This document shows, piece after piece, positions 32,998 through 43,340 of a stretch of 64,000 nucleotides of DNA. The notes beneath the pieces were generated by a model, which worked only from the letters and a program-made list of their open reading frames with translations, was not told the origin of the DNA and ran no database searches. The position numbers and the translations under genes were made by a program. The first letter of the stretch is position 1. Each line of letters starts with the position of its first letter. The stretch is taken from the NCBI RefSeq assembly GCF_030445035.2, contig NC_080698.1, positions 3,169,501 through 3,233,500 on the forward strand. Reading direction: 5' to 3'. Origin of the DNA: Dasypus novemcinctus (taxonomy: Eukaryota > Chordata > Mammalia > Cingulata > Dasypodidae).

Positions 32998-33417
32998 TAA
33001 AAAATTCTTGGAATGTTATATTTTATTGGAATGTAATAAACACCATTGAATTGTATAATCGAAAGTGGGTAAAATGGGAAATTCTAGTTTGTATATATGT
33101 TCCCAGAATAAAAAAAAAGTCATAGACCAATATAGCACAGAGTGAAACCTAATGTAAACCATGGGCTATAATCAACAGCAGATTTATAATAATAACGTTT
33201 CATCATTTGTAACAAAGCTACCCCACTAATGCAAAGTATCAGCAATGGGGAAAATGGGGCAGAGGGGAGGAATATGAGAACTCTGCTACATTTTGCATGA
33301 TTTTGCTAGAAACCTACAATTGCTCTCATTTAAAACACACACACATTGTTCTGTTCTTTTTATATGCCCTCCCCGCTTTGAATAAAATCAAAAGTAAGAT
33401 GCTGTTGTGAATACACT
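32998..33417 (+). mobile_element. 5'-truncated L1 insertion bounded by 18-bp direct repeats
   Basis: The insert carries an L1 3' UTR in sense orientation (TGGGCTATAATCAACAGCAG, TTTGTAACAAAGCTACCCCACTAATGCAA, and near 33290 CATTTTGCATGATTTTGCTAG). An A/C-rich end follows at 33330-33346. About 70 bp of further sequence comes next, with AATAAAATCAAAA and no clean poly-A. Identical TTTGTCCCACAGACTTTT lies at 32980-32997 and 33418-33435, as expected for a target-site duplication. The extra 70 bp could be a 3' transduction or an inexact reading of the L1 3' end. Confidence 0.75.
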
Positions 33418-33435
33418 TTTGTCCCACAGACTTTT

Positions 33436-33789
33436 AAAATTACCTTGTTTGGGTGAAATATATCTGGGATAAATATCCTTCGACAAATGCCTGAAATATT
33501 TTAGTATAGATGGAGCCGCGCGCTTTTCTCCTCTATCTTTGACCTTGAGGTGATCACTGAGCACGCGTTTTCTGGCTGTAGGTTACGTCCCCCAGGCGAC
33601 TATTAGAAACGTGCCCGCGTCCGGTGGGCCGTGGAGTACCAGGGCATGTGCTGATAGTCCGAGTCCTGGCTTCGCCTGGCCCTGAATGTGGTGTTCGAGG
33701 GCCCTGCATCCTCTTAAATATCTACACCAGCGACATTTCTATTTCCAATACCGGCGTTTTAAAAATAAAAATCTGACGTGAGAGACGAA
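33436..33789. other. Decayed L1M remnant then unassigned sequence
   Basis: 33405-33500 (TGCTGTTGTGAATACAC, and GGTGAAATATATCTGGGATAAATATCC) resembles another antisense L1M segment. Beyond 33500 nothing is recognised. Confidence 0.35.
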
Positions 33790-34120
33790 GCACCGAAATG
33801 ACCTCAGTGAGCGGAGCCAGGTCGCGTGGCCTCAAACCTCCCCGAAACCTGAGCCCACGCCGCGCGCCGAGGAGAGCGGGCCAAGGGCGCCTTGGGCCTC
33901 CCCGGCCGGCGGCGGTGGGCGGCTTCCAGCCGGCCGTGCCCACGGAGGGCGCGGGGCGCTGCCTCCCGAGGGGCGCTGCCTCCCGAGGGGCCCTGGGGTG
34001 CCAGGCGCCTCTCAGACCACCCGGGATCCCCCGTGCCGCTCCACTGCAAGGAGTAACGGCGCGTTCTGACGTGAACGTGGAGGCCGGGCTCGGCCGGGCT
34101 CTGCCGTGCTTGCGTTCCCC
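33790..34120. other. Secondary CpG-dense patch with a 17-bp tandem duplication
   Basis: CpG is frequent through 33800-34120, denser than surrounding DNA. GGGGCGCTGCCTCCCGA occurs twice in tandem at 33953-33969 and 33970-33986. No GC-box cluster or convincing splice donor was found, so promoter function is not claimed. Confidence 0.5.
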
Positions 34121-34764
34121 CGCGGGCTGACAGGGCCTCCCCGTAGGTGCTCCCCGGACCAATGGAAGCTGCGAGTGGCAGAAAGTGGTGGCCACCACCT
34201 CCTTCGTCCGCCACGCGTTCCTCTTGCCCCAGTCGTTCCACTCTCCAGCCCCCTCTTGGGTCAGGAGTGGGAGCCCCTGGCCCAGGCCTGTCCCGCGGCC
34301 TCGAGCTTGGCCCCCTTGCCGTGGCTTCGCTGCTGTGGTGGGGACAGCCTGCGGCTGCTGCAGAAGCTTTCCTCAGGCGAGGAGACACGTGCAGTTGCCC
34401 CGTGGACACGGTTGGCTGCGCAGTGAGTCCGAAGCCCGCCGCCCTCCCCTGGGCCTGGGGGTCCACCCTGGAGGCGCAGGGCTGAGCGGGCAGGGCCTCG
34501 GGCCCTGGACTGGCTCCCTCTGTCCCCGGCTTGGCCAGGCCGCTTGGCCCTCCTCCGTCCCCTTCCTGGCACCTGGAGGCTGTACCGCCATGTTTGACCT
34601 GTTACGTGGCCTCCCGGTGTTAGTGTGTGTGTGCTTTTTCTTAGGCATTCGAAGAAGCCAGAAAATACAGGCACTGAAAGATATATTCTTTCATTCTGTT
34701 ATTTTTGGTTTGTTTTACCTCTCTGTACCGTATTCTCTATTATCTTTTTACTATACTTTTTTTT

Positions 34765-34850
34765 TTTAATTGGAGGAGTTGTAGGTCTACAGAAAAGTCA
34801 TGCAGAAAATAGAGTAGGCATTTTCCTTTGAATTGTTATAAGCCTGAACA
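34765..34850 (-). mobile_element. L1 3'-end fragment, antisense
   Basis: A T-run followed by AATTGGAGGAGTTGTAGGTC and TACAGAAAAGTCATGCAGAAAATA resembles the antisense 3' terminus of xenarthran L1 copies. It is short, and no flanking duplication was found. Confidence 0.5.
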
Positions 34851-35344
34851 TGTGGTTCCCTGAGCTTCCTTTCAAGGTTGACTCAAATTTCACTTCTTCC
34901 CTTCCTCCCCCCCCACATTTGCCCTTTGCCCACGTTGGCATCATTTTGCCACCTTTGAGCCCTCCCGGCTGCACTTCCCTGATTGCTCTGTCACAGTGGG
35001 CGCTTTCTTGGGAAATCAGTCCCCATGTCCAGCTTTCCGGCAAACTACCCCTCCAAGCCCATCTCCTCATTTTAAAAAAATGTGGCCAGTAAGTGCTCCT
35101 GTTTCTGGCAGGTGGAGAGATTAGATGAACTAAGGTTTGTTAGTGAGTGCCTGTGGGTGCTTGAATTCTGTTTTACCACATTTGTCTTTGTTATAACTTG
35201 ATAGTCACATAACTAGGCCCTGGGAGGAACCTTTCCAGCCAGGCGGTCATTGGGGATTTCCCTGGACATCCGTGTGGCTTGCCTGTTGAATTTTGGGCCA
35301 CTTGAATTGGTGGGCTTTCCTGTGACCCCTCCCCCAGCACCTGG

Positions 35345-35730
35345 TAGAATGATTCACATACACTTAAATTACTCCACTATTCCATTTGATTTAGCCACTC
35401 CATGTCTAGGAAACGCCTGTGCTTCCACCATGCTAAATGCACAAAGCTGTTAGTCCAGGGATATTCACTGCAGGACATAGTGAGAGATTTAAAACAGTCT
35501 AAATTACCACTACTCAGCAGCTGGCTGAGTTATTGTCCATTCAGTGAGTTATTTTGTATCTGTAAAAATCCAAGACATATCTCTACATGCATTGATAAGG
35601 AATAACTCAAGAAAAGAAATCAAGCAAAGCAAAGTGCAGAGCTGTATCTACCATGTCATCAAAACTTTAGATCCTTAGGGAACAAGAGATACCATTGCTC
35701 TTTGTACCTTTAAGAAAGAAGAAAATGCTA
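35345..35730 (+). mobile_element. Old L1M fragment, sense
   Basis: The order CCATTTGATTTAGCCACTCC, TGTCTAGGAAACG, CAGGGATATTCACTGCAGGA, AATCCAAGACATATC, then AGCAAAGTGCAGAGCTGTAT follows the degraded 3' part of L1M copies. It is non-coding. Confidence 0.6.
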
Positions 35731-35837
35731 TGAGGTAATTGTAAGGTGCTGCTGGCTATAAGATGCATCTGGATTTCTTAATTATTAAAATGTAAGAAAA
35801 TGTGCATCTCGAGAGACTTACTTAACATGTACCCTTT

Positions 35838-36315
35838 GGGCTGTGGTTTTGTTTTGTCTTTTTTCTTCCTCTCTCCTCCCCTGCCCTGCTGTTTTTGCTG
35901 TCTGTGTCCATTTGCTATGTGATCTTCTGTTTCTATTTCTCTTCTCTTCTTTCTCCTCTAGGATTCACTGGGATTCCATCCTGGAGACCTCTGATGTGGA
36001 GAGGTTTCCTGTGAATTGCGCCACCTCAGTTCCTGGTCTCTGCTGCACTTCGCCTTGACTCCCCTTCGTCTCTCTTGTTGCATCATCATCTTGCTGCGTG
36101 ACTCCCTTGCGCAAGCATGGGCTCGCGCATGGGCACTGGTGGGCCCTTGGCTCGCCGTGTAGGCACTCGTGCGGGCACTCGGCTTGCCACGTGGGCACGG
36201 CTCGCCGCGCAGGCATGCTTTCTCTTCTGCTTTTTCACAGGAGGCCCCAGGGATCAAACCCGGGTCCTCCCACATGGTAGGCAGAGGCCTTATCACTTGA
36301 GCCACATCCGCTTCT
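35838..36315 (-). mobile_element. Chimeric DAS-type SINE (older subfamily), expanded body
   Basis: Inverted element with an internal tRNA-like module (35962-36045) and terminal head (GGGATCAAACCCGGGTCCTCC followed by TTGAGCCACATCCGCTTC). Between them, 36110-36205 is expanded by loose repeats of GGGCACTGG / CTCGCCGTGTAGGCACTCG, making this about 75 bp longer than its relatives. Confidence 0.85.
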
Positions 36316-36849
36316 CTGGACTGTTTGTTTTGTTTGTTTTTTAAATAGCCAAGTGCACATTTACCTAATTAAAATGAAATCAGAGGTGTGTCTGTATGTC
36401 TGATGTCTGCAGGCCTTGGACTTTGGGAAGCTGCCCCGAGCACTGCTGAGTATGTAGAGGTTTTATCGTCTCCCCTGCTCTGCGATGGGGGAGCCGCATT
36501 AACCATGTCTTAGGAAGAGCGCTGCTGGCTTTCCCAGGGGGCTTCTTGTAGTGTTTATGAATTTTGTTAAACCTTAAAAATGGTGGCTCAGTGAGCACCG
36601 GCCTGCCCTCCCTGTGCCTCGTTTAGTTGGCACACAGGTGCCTCTTTGCCCTTTCTGGGTGTTTCTGTGTATTTCCCAGCAAGAATAAATGGGATAGGTC
36701 CTAGATAATTTTCCTTAATGTTTCTGTTGCATTTAAAAAAATCATCCTACTCAAAGAGCTTATTATTTTTGGAAAGAAATTGAAAGCAACTGTTTGCCAG
36801 GTGTTTTTTCTTTTTCTTAGGAGAGGCAGCTGGCTGTGGTGGAACCCAC

Positions 36850-36990
36850 ACCAGGCAAGGTTTGGGCAGCTTAGATTTTTGTCCCGGCCTCACTGGACAC
36901 TGGTGTTGCCTCAGTTTCCCTTTCTGTGATGCGGGAGTGCCTCCCTGCTTGGCGGGTCGTGAGGGATGAGTGAGACATTTACGTGAAAGG
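36850..36990 (+). mobile_element. MIR element
   Basis: TGTTGCCTCAGTTTCCCTTTCTGTGATGCGGGAGTGCC, then GTCGTGAGGGATGAGTGAGACATTTACGTGAAAG, is the characteristic second half of MIR (CCTCAGTTTCC, TGTAAAATGGG, GTTGTGAGGATTAAATGAG). Well diverged. Confidence 0.7.
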
Positions 36991-38729
36991 GGCAGTCAGA
37001 GCCACGAGGGCCGTGTCGCTTGCTCGGAGCGGTGGTTCTGAAAGTGCCGGGCTGGTATTTATTGCTTGTTTTTGAAATATTCATTCAGATATTGTAAGGG
37101 CAGCTCTAAAAGCTACAGACAATGTTTTAGGTGGACCCACAGTGATAGCGGTCAGCCAACGGGCCGTGCCTAGTATTGCGCTTGCACTTGGGCGAGGGGA
37201 GCCTGTGCAGCTCTGGAAACGCCGGCCGCGGCCGGGGCCTCCCTCGGCCGCCTACTGGTTCAGCTTGCAGCGTCATCAGGAAAACGTCGCATGTTAGCCG
37301 GGAGTGTTCATAAGGTGCTTGTCGGGTGTTCTTTGCAGCCCCTTATGGACCGAAAAACTGGCTCAGATTTCCTGAGTTGTCTTGGAAGGACCCTGTGAAC
37401 ACTGGAATGCTGAGCTCCAGGCCTCGAGCTGACCCAGGCCTGCTGCACGCTTTATTTGGTGTCATTTTAGATCTCCAGAAAGGTTGCAAAGACAGCCCAG
37501 AGAGTTCCCACCCGCCCTGGCCCAGCTTCCCCAGCGCGGCATCTTACGTCACCACTCACGTGTTTTAAAGAGCTCCAGGCCTGTGCACACACACACACGG
37601 GCATGCACGCGCCAGTGGAGCAGCGCTGCTATCCCCCCCGCCCCGTCCTTGATAGCTGGTCCCATGGGCACCTCCCGGCACGGCGTGGACTCGGCCGTGG
37701 CAGCAGCAGGCGCGGAGCCGCTTTGAACGTGAAGCTCTAAAGCAGGTGATACAGGAGAACAATCAGCTGCCGCGAGGCCCTGCTGTCATGTGAACTCGGC
37801 GCCACTTGAACTTTATTTAGTGGAAGTCGGGCCTGGGATACTTAATATAGCCACCCTAGCTAGCATGTGAAAATTCCATTCTGCTCAAGTTCAGATACAA
37901 GGGAATCTGGGCATGTCCACTTGAGCTCGCCTTCTGCCCCATCTCATTTATGAGGCAGAAGACCAACGATAGGTAATTTCTTCATTTATGATCCAGGAGC
38001 AACAGGTCTCTCCCTCCGTCCCTCCAGCCCCCTGCCTGGATCTGCGCCTTTTCCAGGAGTGCTTGCCCTGGAAGTGGCCTGGGGGGCTTTGGAAGGGACG
38101 CTGAGCCCCAGCGACGGCAGCCTTCGGAACCACGCCAGAGCTCGGGGGCAGCCCCCACCCCAGGATGCAGCTGAGGCCACGGCTCGCACGCAGCTGCCTC
38201 GTGGGTGGAGGCTGGAGGCGCTGGCTCGCGGCCAAGGGGTCCGAGGACGTTGAAATGGCAGGAGGCGTCCGGGCCGAGAAGCTGGGGTGGGTGCAGAGGG
38301 GGTTGTGCCCTCCACCAGGACACCTGCTCTGTGGATGAAATGGATTTCCCCGAAGCAGGACTTACTCGTGTGGGAATAGCTTACCCTCTTGGTGAGCTGT
38401 TAGGCTGCCCTGCTGGCGAGAGTACAAACAAAACACTTTAATGCTTTTAATTCCTTTTGGTTAAGGATAGATGTTTCTCTTTTTCCCCACGGTTTTGAGT
38501 ACATTTTTTTCCTTCCCGGGTCAGTTTTGGAAAAATAAAGTTTACGCCCACATGTTAAAATGCTTTAACATTTTAAAAAATACCCTGGCCTTAGGAACTG
38601 TCTATTTTTTAATCTAGCCTTTCAGAAGCTACAAAACCAGCTTTAATCGATATAATTACACCTCTGTGCCTCTGAACAAGCTTTGTATTTGAGTAACAAC
38701 ATTTCTGACCCTATTTTATTTTATTTTAT
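36991..38729. other. Presumed intronic DNA; possible L1 remnant
   Basis: 37465-37560 (AGAAAGGTTGCAAAGACAGC, then a CCCAGCTTCCCCAGCGCGGCATCTTAC segment) may be a decayed antisense L1M fragment. A short CA run lies near 37588. The frames on both strands at 37950-38320 have no domain. No exon is supported. Confidence 0.35.
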
Positions 38730-38892
38730 TGAGTCTGCACGCATCCACTAAGCCACGTTGGCTGCCCTGAGTTGGTCTTTTCATTTGTTTGCTTGTTTTG
38801 TTGTTTTTTGTTTTTAGGAGGCACCAGGAACCGAACCTGGGACCTCTCACGTGGGAAGCAGGCGCTCAGCCACTGGAGCCACATCTGTTCCT
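38730..38892 (-). mobile_element. tRNA-Ala-like SINE dimer, antisense, first unit truncated
   Basis: A partial first unit (CCACTAAGCCACGTTGGCTG) is joined through CCTGAGTTGG and a T/G-rich linker to a complete second unit (GGAGGCACCAGGAACCGAACC to GGAGCCACATCTGTTCC). It uses the same dimer junction as 28030 and 42128. Confidence 0.82.
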
Positions 38893-39252
38893 TGTTTATT
38901 TTTTAATTTTTAAATTATCTCCCGTGCCCCCCCCCCCCCCCCCCCCCGTGGTTTGCACTTACTGCCTGATCTCTGTGTCCTCTCTGTGTGCTCTCTGTCT
39001 GCTCGTCTTCTCTTTAGGAGGCACCGAGAACTGAACCTGGGACCTCTCATGTGGGAGAGAGGTGCTCAGTCACTTGAGCCACCTCATCGCCATGCTTTGT
39101 TTAGTCTCTCATGGTCTTTCCTCTTTGTGTCTCTTGTTGCATCAGCTTGCCGCGCCTGCATGTCTTGCTTTCTCCAGGAGGCGCCAGGAGCCGAACCCGG
39201 GACCTCCCATGTGGTAGGTGGGAGCTCAATCTCTTGAGCCACCTCTGCTTCC
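38893..39252 (-). mobile_element. Chimeric DAS-type SINE (older subfamily), antisense
   Basis: It directly abuts the dimer at 38892. It contains an inverted A/T-rich tail, a C run of about 19 bases (38929-38947), an internal tRNA-like module (39017-39085) and a terminal head (GGAGCCGAACCCGGGACCTCCC followed by GAGCCACCTCTGCTTCCC). The adjacency suggests insertion into the head or flank of the earlier SINE. Confidence 0.85.
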
Positions 39253-39559
39253 CTCCTTGTTTATTTTCAATGTTTCAGTTATTTTTCCTGACCATGTCAG
39301 CTACTTGTTTGTGAAATATGTGTTGTGCTACTGCTGTTTGAATCCCTTAAAACAAGACATTTTTCTTCCGAGAAAGAGCGAAACGGTGCCAGGTCTCTAA
39401 CAAAGACTCTTCCGTGGGCTGTGGGAGATGGTTTCATCAGTGAAGGTCTCATTTCACTGGGGGAAGGGTGCCTGCCCTTTCCCCCCACCGGGCTGGACCG
39501 CCTGCGGGCTGGGCAGGCTGGAAGGAGAGAGGTTTGTCTTCCAGAGAGGCCGTGCCGTG

Positions 39560-39730
39560 CGTTTTCATGGGTATTAGCTCACTCTCTGTACCACCTTGGG
39601 AGGCAGGCGTCCTTATCTCTCTTTTTTTAGACGTGCAATTTTAAGAAACTCAACCAAGGTCACACGGGTAGTGAGTAGAGAGGTCAGAATTCCAGCCGTG
39701 GTTTTTTGATTCTAAATCCAGTGCTTGTTC
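39560..39730 (+). mobile_element. MIR-type ancient repeat
   Basis: GGTATTAGCTCACTCTCTGTACC, then AGACGTGCAATTTTAAGAAACTCAACCAAGGTCACACGG, then TAGTGAGTAGAGAGGTCAGAATTCCAGCC matches the MIR sequence around the GGTCACACAGCTAGTAAGTGG landmark. Well diverged. Confidence 0.6.
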
Positions 39731-39738
39731 TTCTAGAC

Positions 39739-39946
39739 CAGGTCAGCAAGTTATGGCCTGTGGCCCAAGGCCGTCCCCCAGGCTGTTGTTGTAAATAAAG
39801 TTTTATTGGAACACAGCCTTACCCCTTTGCCTATTGCCTGTGCCTGCTCTCGTGTTACAACAGCAGAATCGAATAGCTTGCAAAGCCTAAAGTATTTGCT
39901 GTCTTGCCCCGTACGGAAAATGTTTGCTGTTCCTTGTCCTAGACCA
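39739..39946 (+). mobile_element. Non-autonomous hAT-type DNA transposon
   Basis: A 208-bp element starts CAGGTCAGCAAGTTATGGCC and ends GTTTGCTGTTCCTTG, giving inverted termini of the CAGGGGTCAGCAAAC type. Inside is TAAATAAAGTTTTATTGGAAC, a hallmark of a common mammalian Charlie-group MITE. It is flanked by 8-bp duplications TTCTAGAC (39731-39738) and TCCTAGAC (39947-39954), one mismatch, as expected for hAT transposition. It has no transposase. Strand is nominal. The exact subfamily is not assigned. Confidence 0.82.
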
Positions 39947-39956
39947 GGGCTGAAGA

Positions 39957-41709
39957 GGCCTTGAGCACCTCTCTCTCCTCAGACTTGGCTTCCCTTGTGA
40001 GTGAGGCCTTGCTCCCGAAAAGCCGCGAGCCGCAGAGTTCGCAAAGCCCGGCAGCAGGCGAGGGCCGCACGCTGTGCCTTGCTGTCTGAGGACACCGTCG
40101 CTGTTCAGCCCACGTGGTGGGTACAGGTGGCCACACCCTCGGCCCCATGGAGGGGTCGAGTTTGTATCCTTTCCCCTTGAGTCTCGGCCTTGTGACTTAC
40201 TTTGATCAACAGATTGCAGCCAAGTGGCCCTTTCACGATTGAGTCTCAGGAGAGCCGCGGTCTCTACCTCGTGTTTTGACACTCCCTCTTGGGATCCAGC
40301 CATGCTGTGAGAAGCCCACGCAGCCACGTGAAGAGACCGCGTGGGACGAGGGCGAGGGCCCAGCCCTCGGGCTGTCCCTGCCAAGGAGCCAGGCACGAGC
40401 GAAGCCATTCGGTGTGCTCCAGCCCTGGCCACCATCTGACGAGACCCCGATGGGGCAGCAGAACCGCCCAGCTGAGCCCTGCCTCGCCGCAGATCGAGAG
40501 ATAGTAAATAATTGTCATTTGAAGCCAGTAAACCTTGGGATGGTTTCCTAGTGCAATAATAGGTAACTGAAAGGCCCCCCAGAATAAGGCGAGAGGGGAC
40601 CTGGCGAAGAACACAGATGCCTTAAGGTTAGGTTGTATTCACACATCCCGAAAGTGCGAATCCTCTCACTGGCTTGAGAAATGAAAAAAAATGTGAGCCC
40701 TCTGTCCGAGTTTCTTTCTTGCTGGGGTGACAGAACCACTGTGATTCCTAAGAGCTGAAAAATATTATTGTCGGAATCTGGGAAGCTACCATGTGATTCT
40801 AGACTCGTAGGAATGAATGCTGCTTTATTATGAACTTATCATGGAGCAGCAAGTGAATCATAAACATTTTAAGCAGCTTACAGAATGTTTCCCAAAATAC
40901 CAAAGTAAAAATATTTGTGCATAGACTTCCTGGAAATGAAAAGCTTTTCTTAAAATGACCTATAAGTTTATGTAAGCTTAGAATATCAAGACTGTCCAGG
41001 GTATGTTTCCAGTGGGTTCAGTAGCTACCCTTTTTTTTCAGTAGTTCTTTTGGGAAGAAGCAGTTCAGCTTGAGGCTGTCTCATTCCCATCAGAGGCCGC
41101 GGAGTGGTGGCTTTCCAGAGGTCGCCGGCTGCGGCGTTTTTGCTGCGAGCGCACCTTCTCACCCGGCCGTGAGGCACAGCGATGTCAGAGCCTGGCCCCT
41201 CACTTGACTGACCGAGCATCTCACGATGGACTTTGGAGCCCCAAGGACATTTGCCGTCTTCGATATTTGCCTGTGGGTCAAGGCCAAGCTCTTTGTAGCA
41301 AGGGGCCCGGGGTCCGGGCCGTTTTATCGGACAAGTGTGTATATTCCAGCGTGAGTGGTGGCCCTGGAGTTGGGTGGGAAGTATCCTGTAACTGCCCCCG
41401 CCTGCCTCTCTGGTTTTATCCTTTGAATCTTAAGCCCCACCCAAAATGAACTTTTTTAGGGTTTTCTTGGTCCTTCTGCCAAAAATACCTTCTCTGCCCT
41501 TCCAACTTAGCAAAATAAGTAATGAACAGCCTCCCCGAAATCTTCCTGTTAAAAACCAGGATATGTGCACATTTGCTCTTTCCTACAGTGCCCCCAAAAT
41601 AGTTCTGGAATTGCTGTCCTCCCACCACTACATCAACAGACCTACTAAATAAAAGGCGCTCTTTATAATTCTTTTGTCCTTAGAATATAACCCGCTGGGT
41701 GCAAGAGGG
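39957..41709. other. Presumed intronic DNA without supported genes
   Basis: Single-copy-looking, GC-moderate then A/T-rich. The 182-codon minus-strand frame at 39887-40435 has no recognisable domain and overlaps the transposon end. No splice-framed coding segment is seen. Confidence 0.35.
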
Positions 41710-42115
41710 ACTGTGTTGCTTTCTTTTCTTTCTTCTTCTGAGTATTTATGTTACTGGTTGGCTCTAGACTTGCATTCATTTCCGTTTAGATGCAGCGTTA
41801 GATACCCAGCCATCTTCGTTGATTTATTTTTGATTATGTAAAACATTAACATGGTTAAAAGTCCAGAGTTAGAAAAAGGTGTGCTCAGAAGCGGCACAGT
41901 GTCTCTTTCCTGCTTTCCATCTGCTCCTGCCCACCCCACAGGTGATAAAATAAACCCTTATGTGCATATGTTTTCCTTTCCCCTTCTTTTTTGTACAGAA
42001 GATAGTATCGTTATACTTTCCTTTTTTCACTTAGCAATGTGTTTCAGGGACTTTTCTGTACCAGTTTATGTGGAGCTCCCTCAGTAGATATCTGTAAACA
42101 TTTAGGTTGTTTCCA
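41710..42115 (-). mobile_element. LINE fragment, antisense, uncertain family
   Basis: A/T-rich sequence with TGATTATGTAAAACATTAACATGG, then TTATACTTTCCTTTTTTCACTTAGCAATGTG and AAACATTTAGGTTGTTTCCAATATTT resembles the antisense 3' region of old L1/L2-type elements. The match is loose. Confidence 0.4.
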
Positions 42116-42127
42116 ATATTTGGCTTT

Positions 42128-42327
42128 TTTTTTTTGAGGTACTGGGGGCTGGGAATTGAACTGGGACCTGGTATGTGGGAAGCTGGCACTCCACCACTGA
42201 GCCACATCGGCTTCCCTGAGTGTTTTTTTTTGTTGTTGTTTGTTTTTTAGGAGGCACCGGGGACCGAACCTGGGACCTCCCATGTGGGAAGCAGGTGCTC
42301 AACCGCTCAGGCTACGTCTGCTCCCCA
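42128..42327 (-). mobile_element. tRNA-Ala-like SINE dimer, antisense
   Basis: Unit one at 42136-42217 (GGTACTGGGGGCTGGGAATTG to ACTGAGCCACATCGGCTTCC), linker CTGAGTGTTTTTTTTTGTTGTTGTTTG, unit two at 42250-42327 (GGAGGCACCGGGGACCGAACC to AGGCTACGTCTGCTCCCC). It is the best preserved of the three dimers in the window. Confidence 0.88.
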
Positions 42328-42599
42328 GTACTTGACTCTTAAAATTCATGTCGTTGCGATCTATGAATCTCTTAAAAACAAATAAAAAATATGTTTAAAG
42401 AAATTCACTCCGTAATGAAGAACTTTGTGTGCTGTTTAAATGTTACGTTTTACATATTCCTCGTTCGGTTTAACCTTAGTAATCTTTGTTGTACTCTGGA
42501 GTTTCACCTTCCGTTGGTACGGTCTGATTGGTGGTGGTTTGTGGCTACGAAGGCCGCTGGCGTTTGTGGTAGCCCCCCGCTGCTTTACCAAGTGCCTCT

Positions 42600-43340
42600 A
42601 TCATTGCGCTCATTTTGTTCTCGAGGCTCTTGGCGTTTTCCAGGTGTATGATCGTAGCATCTGCAGAGAGATAACTTGCTGCTTTTCCCGTTCTTCTGTC
42701 GCTAATGGTTTCCTCCGTCTGACTGTGTTAGCTGATGCCCCAGCACGTGGCTACACAGCAGTGGAGGAAGCGGGCTCTGTGCTCCCTAAGCTGATTGAAA
42801 ATGCAGCTGGAGCCCCCGCTGAGGAAGGCGTGGGCTGTCGGACTGGTGTGTGTGTGATGCTAAGAAAGTCTCTATCACTTCCTATTTTATTGGACAGTTT
42901 TAATGGGAATAGATTGAATTGTATTAGAGGCCTTTTTGGTGTTTGTGTATATAGTCATTATTTTCACCCTTAAATCTATTAATATAGTGGATATTAATTG
43001 TTTTAAAGATGTTGAACCATCCTTGTATGCCTGTTCTATTTTTAATTAAAAAAATGTGATGAATCATATTTGCTAATATATTAAGGTGTATTTTTTTAAA
43101 CGTGGTATTGGATCTTATCTGCTAATATATTAAGATTTTTGCATCTGTCACTTTATGAGGGAGATTGGTCTCCAGTTTATATTTTTCTCTACTGTATTTA
43201 CCAGAATTAGACATTAATATTGTAATTGTTTCAATTTTAGTTCTTCTTCATTTTCTATATGCTTGATTAATTTAAGTGTAGATGGGATTATCTGGTTTTG
43301 AATCTTTACTAGAATTCCCTGTAAAATTCTCATGACAAAT
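42600..43340 (-). mobile_element. L1M ORF2-region fragment, antisense
   Basis: Landmarks are GATGTTGAACCATCCTTGTATGCC, GATTTTTGCATCTGTCACTT, GAGGGAGATTGGTCTCCAGTTTATATTTTTC and GATGGGATTATCTGGTTTTG. These are the antisense of a part of L1 ORF2 widely shared among mammals. It has many lesions and no usable frame. The 5' border is unclear and may begin near 42400. Confidence 0.75.
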
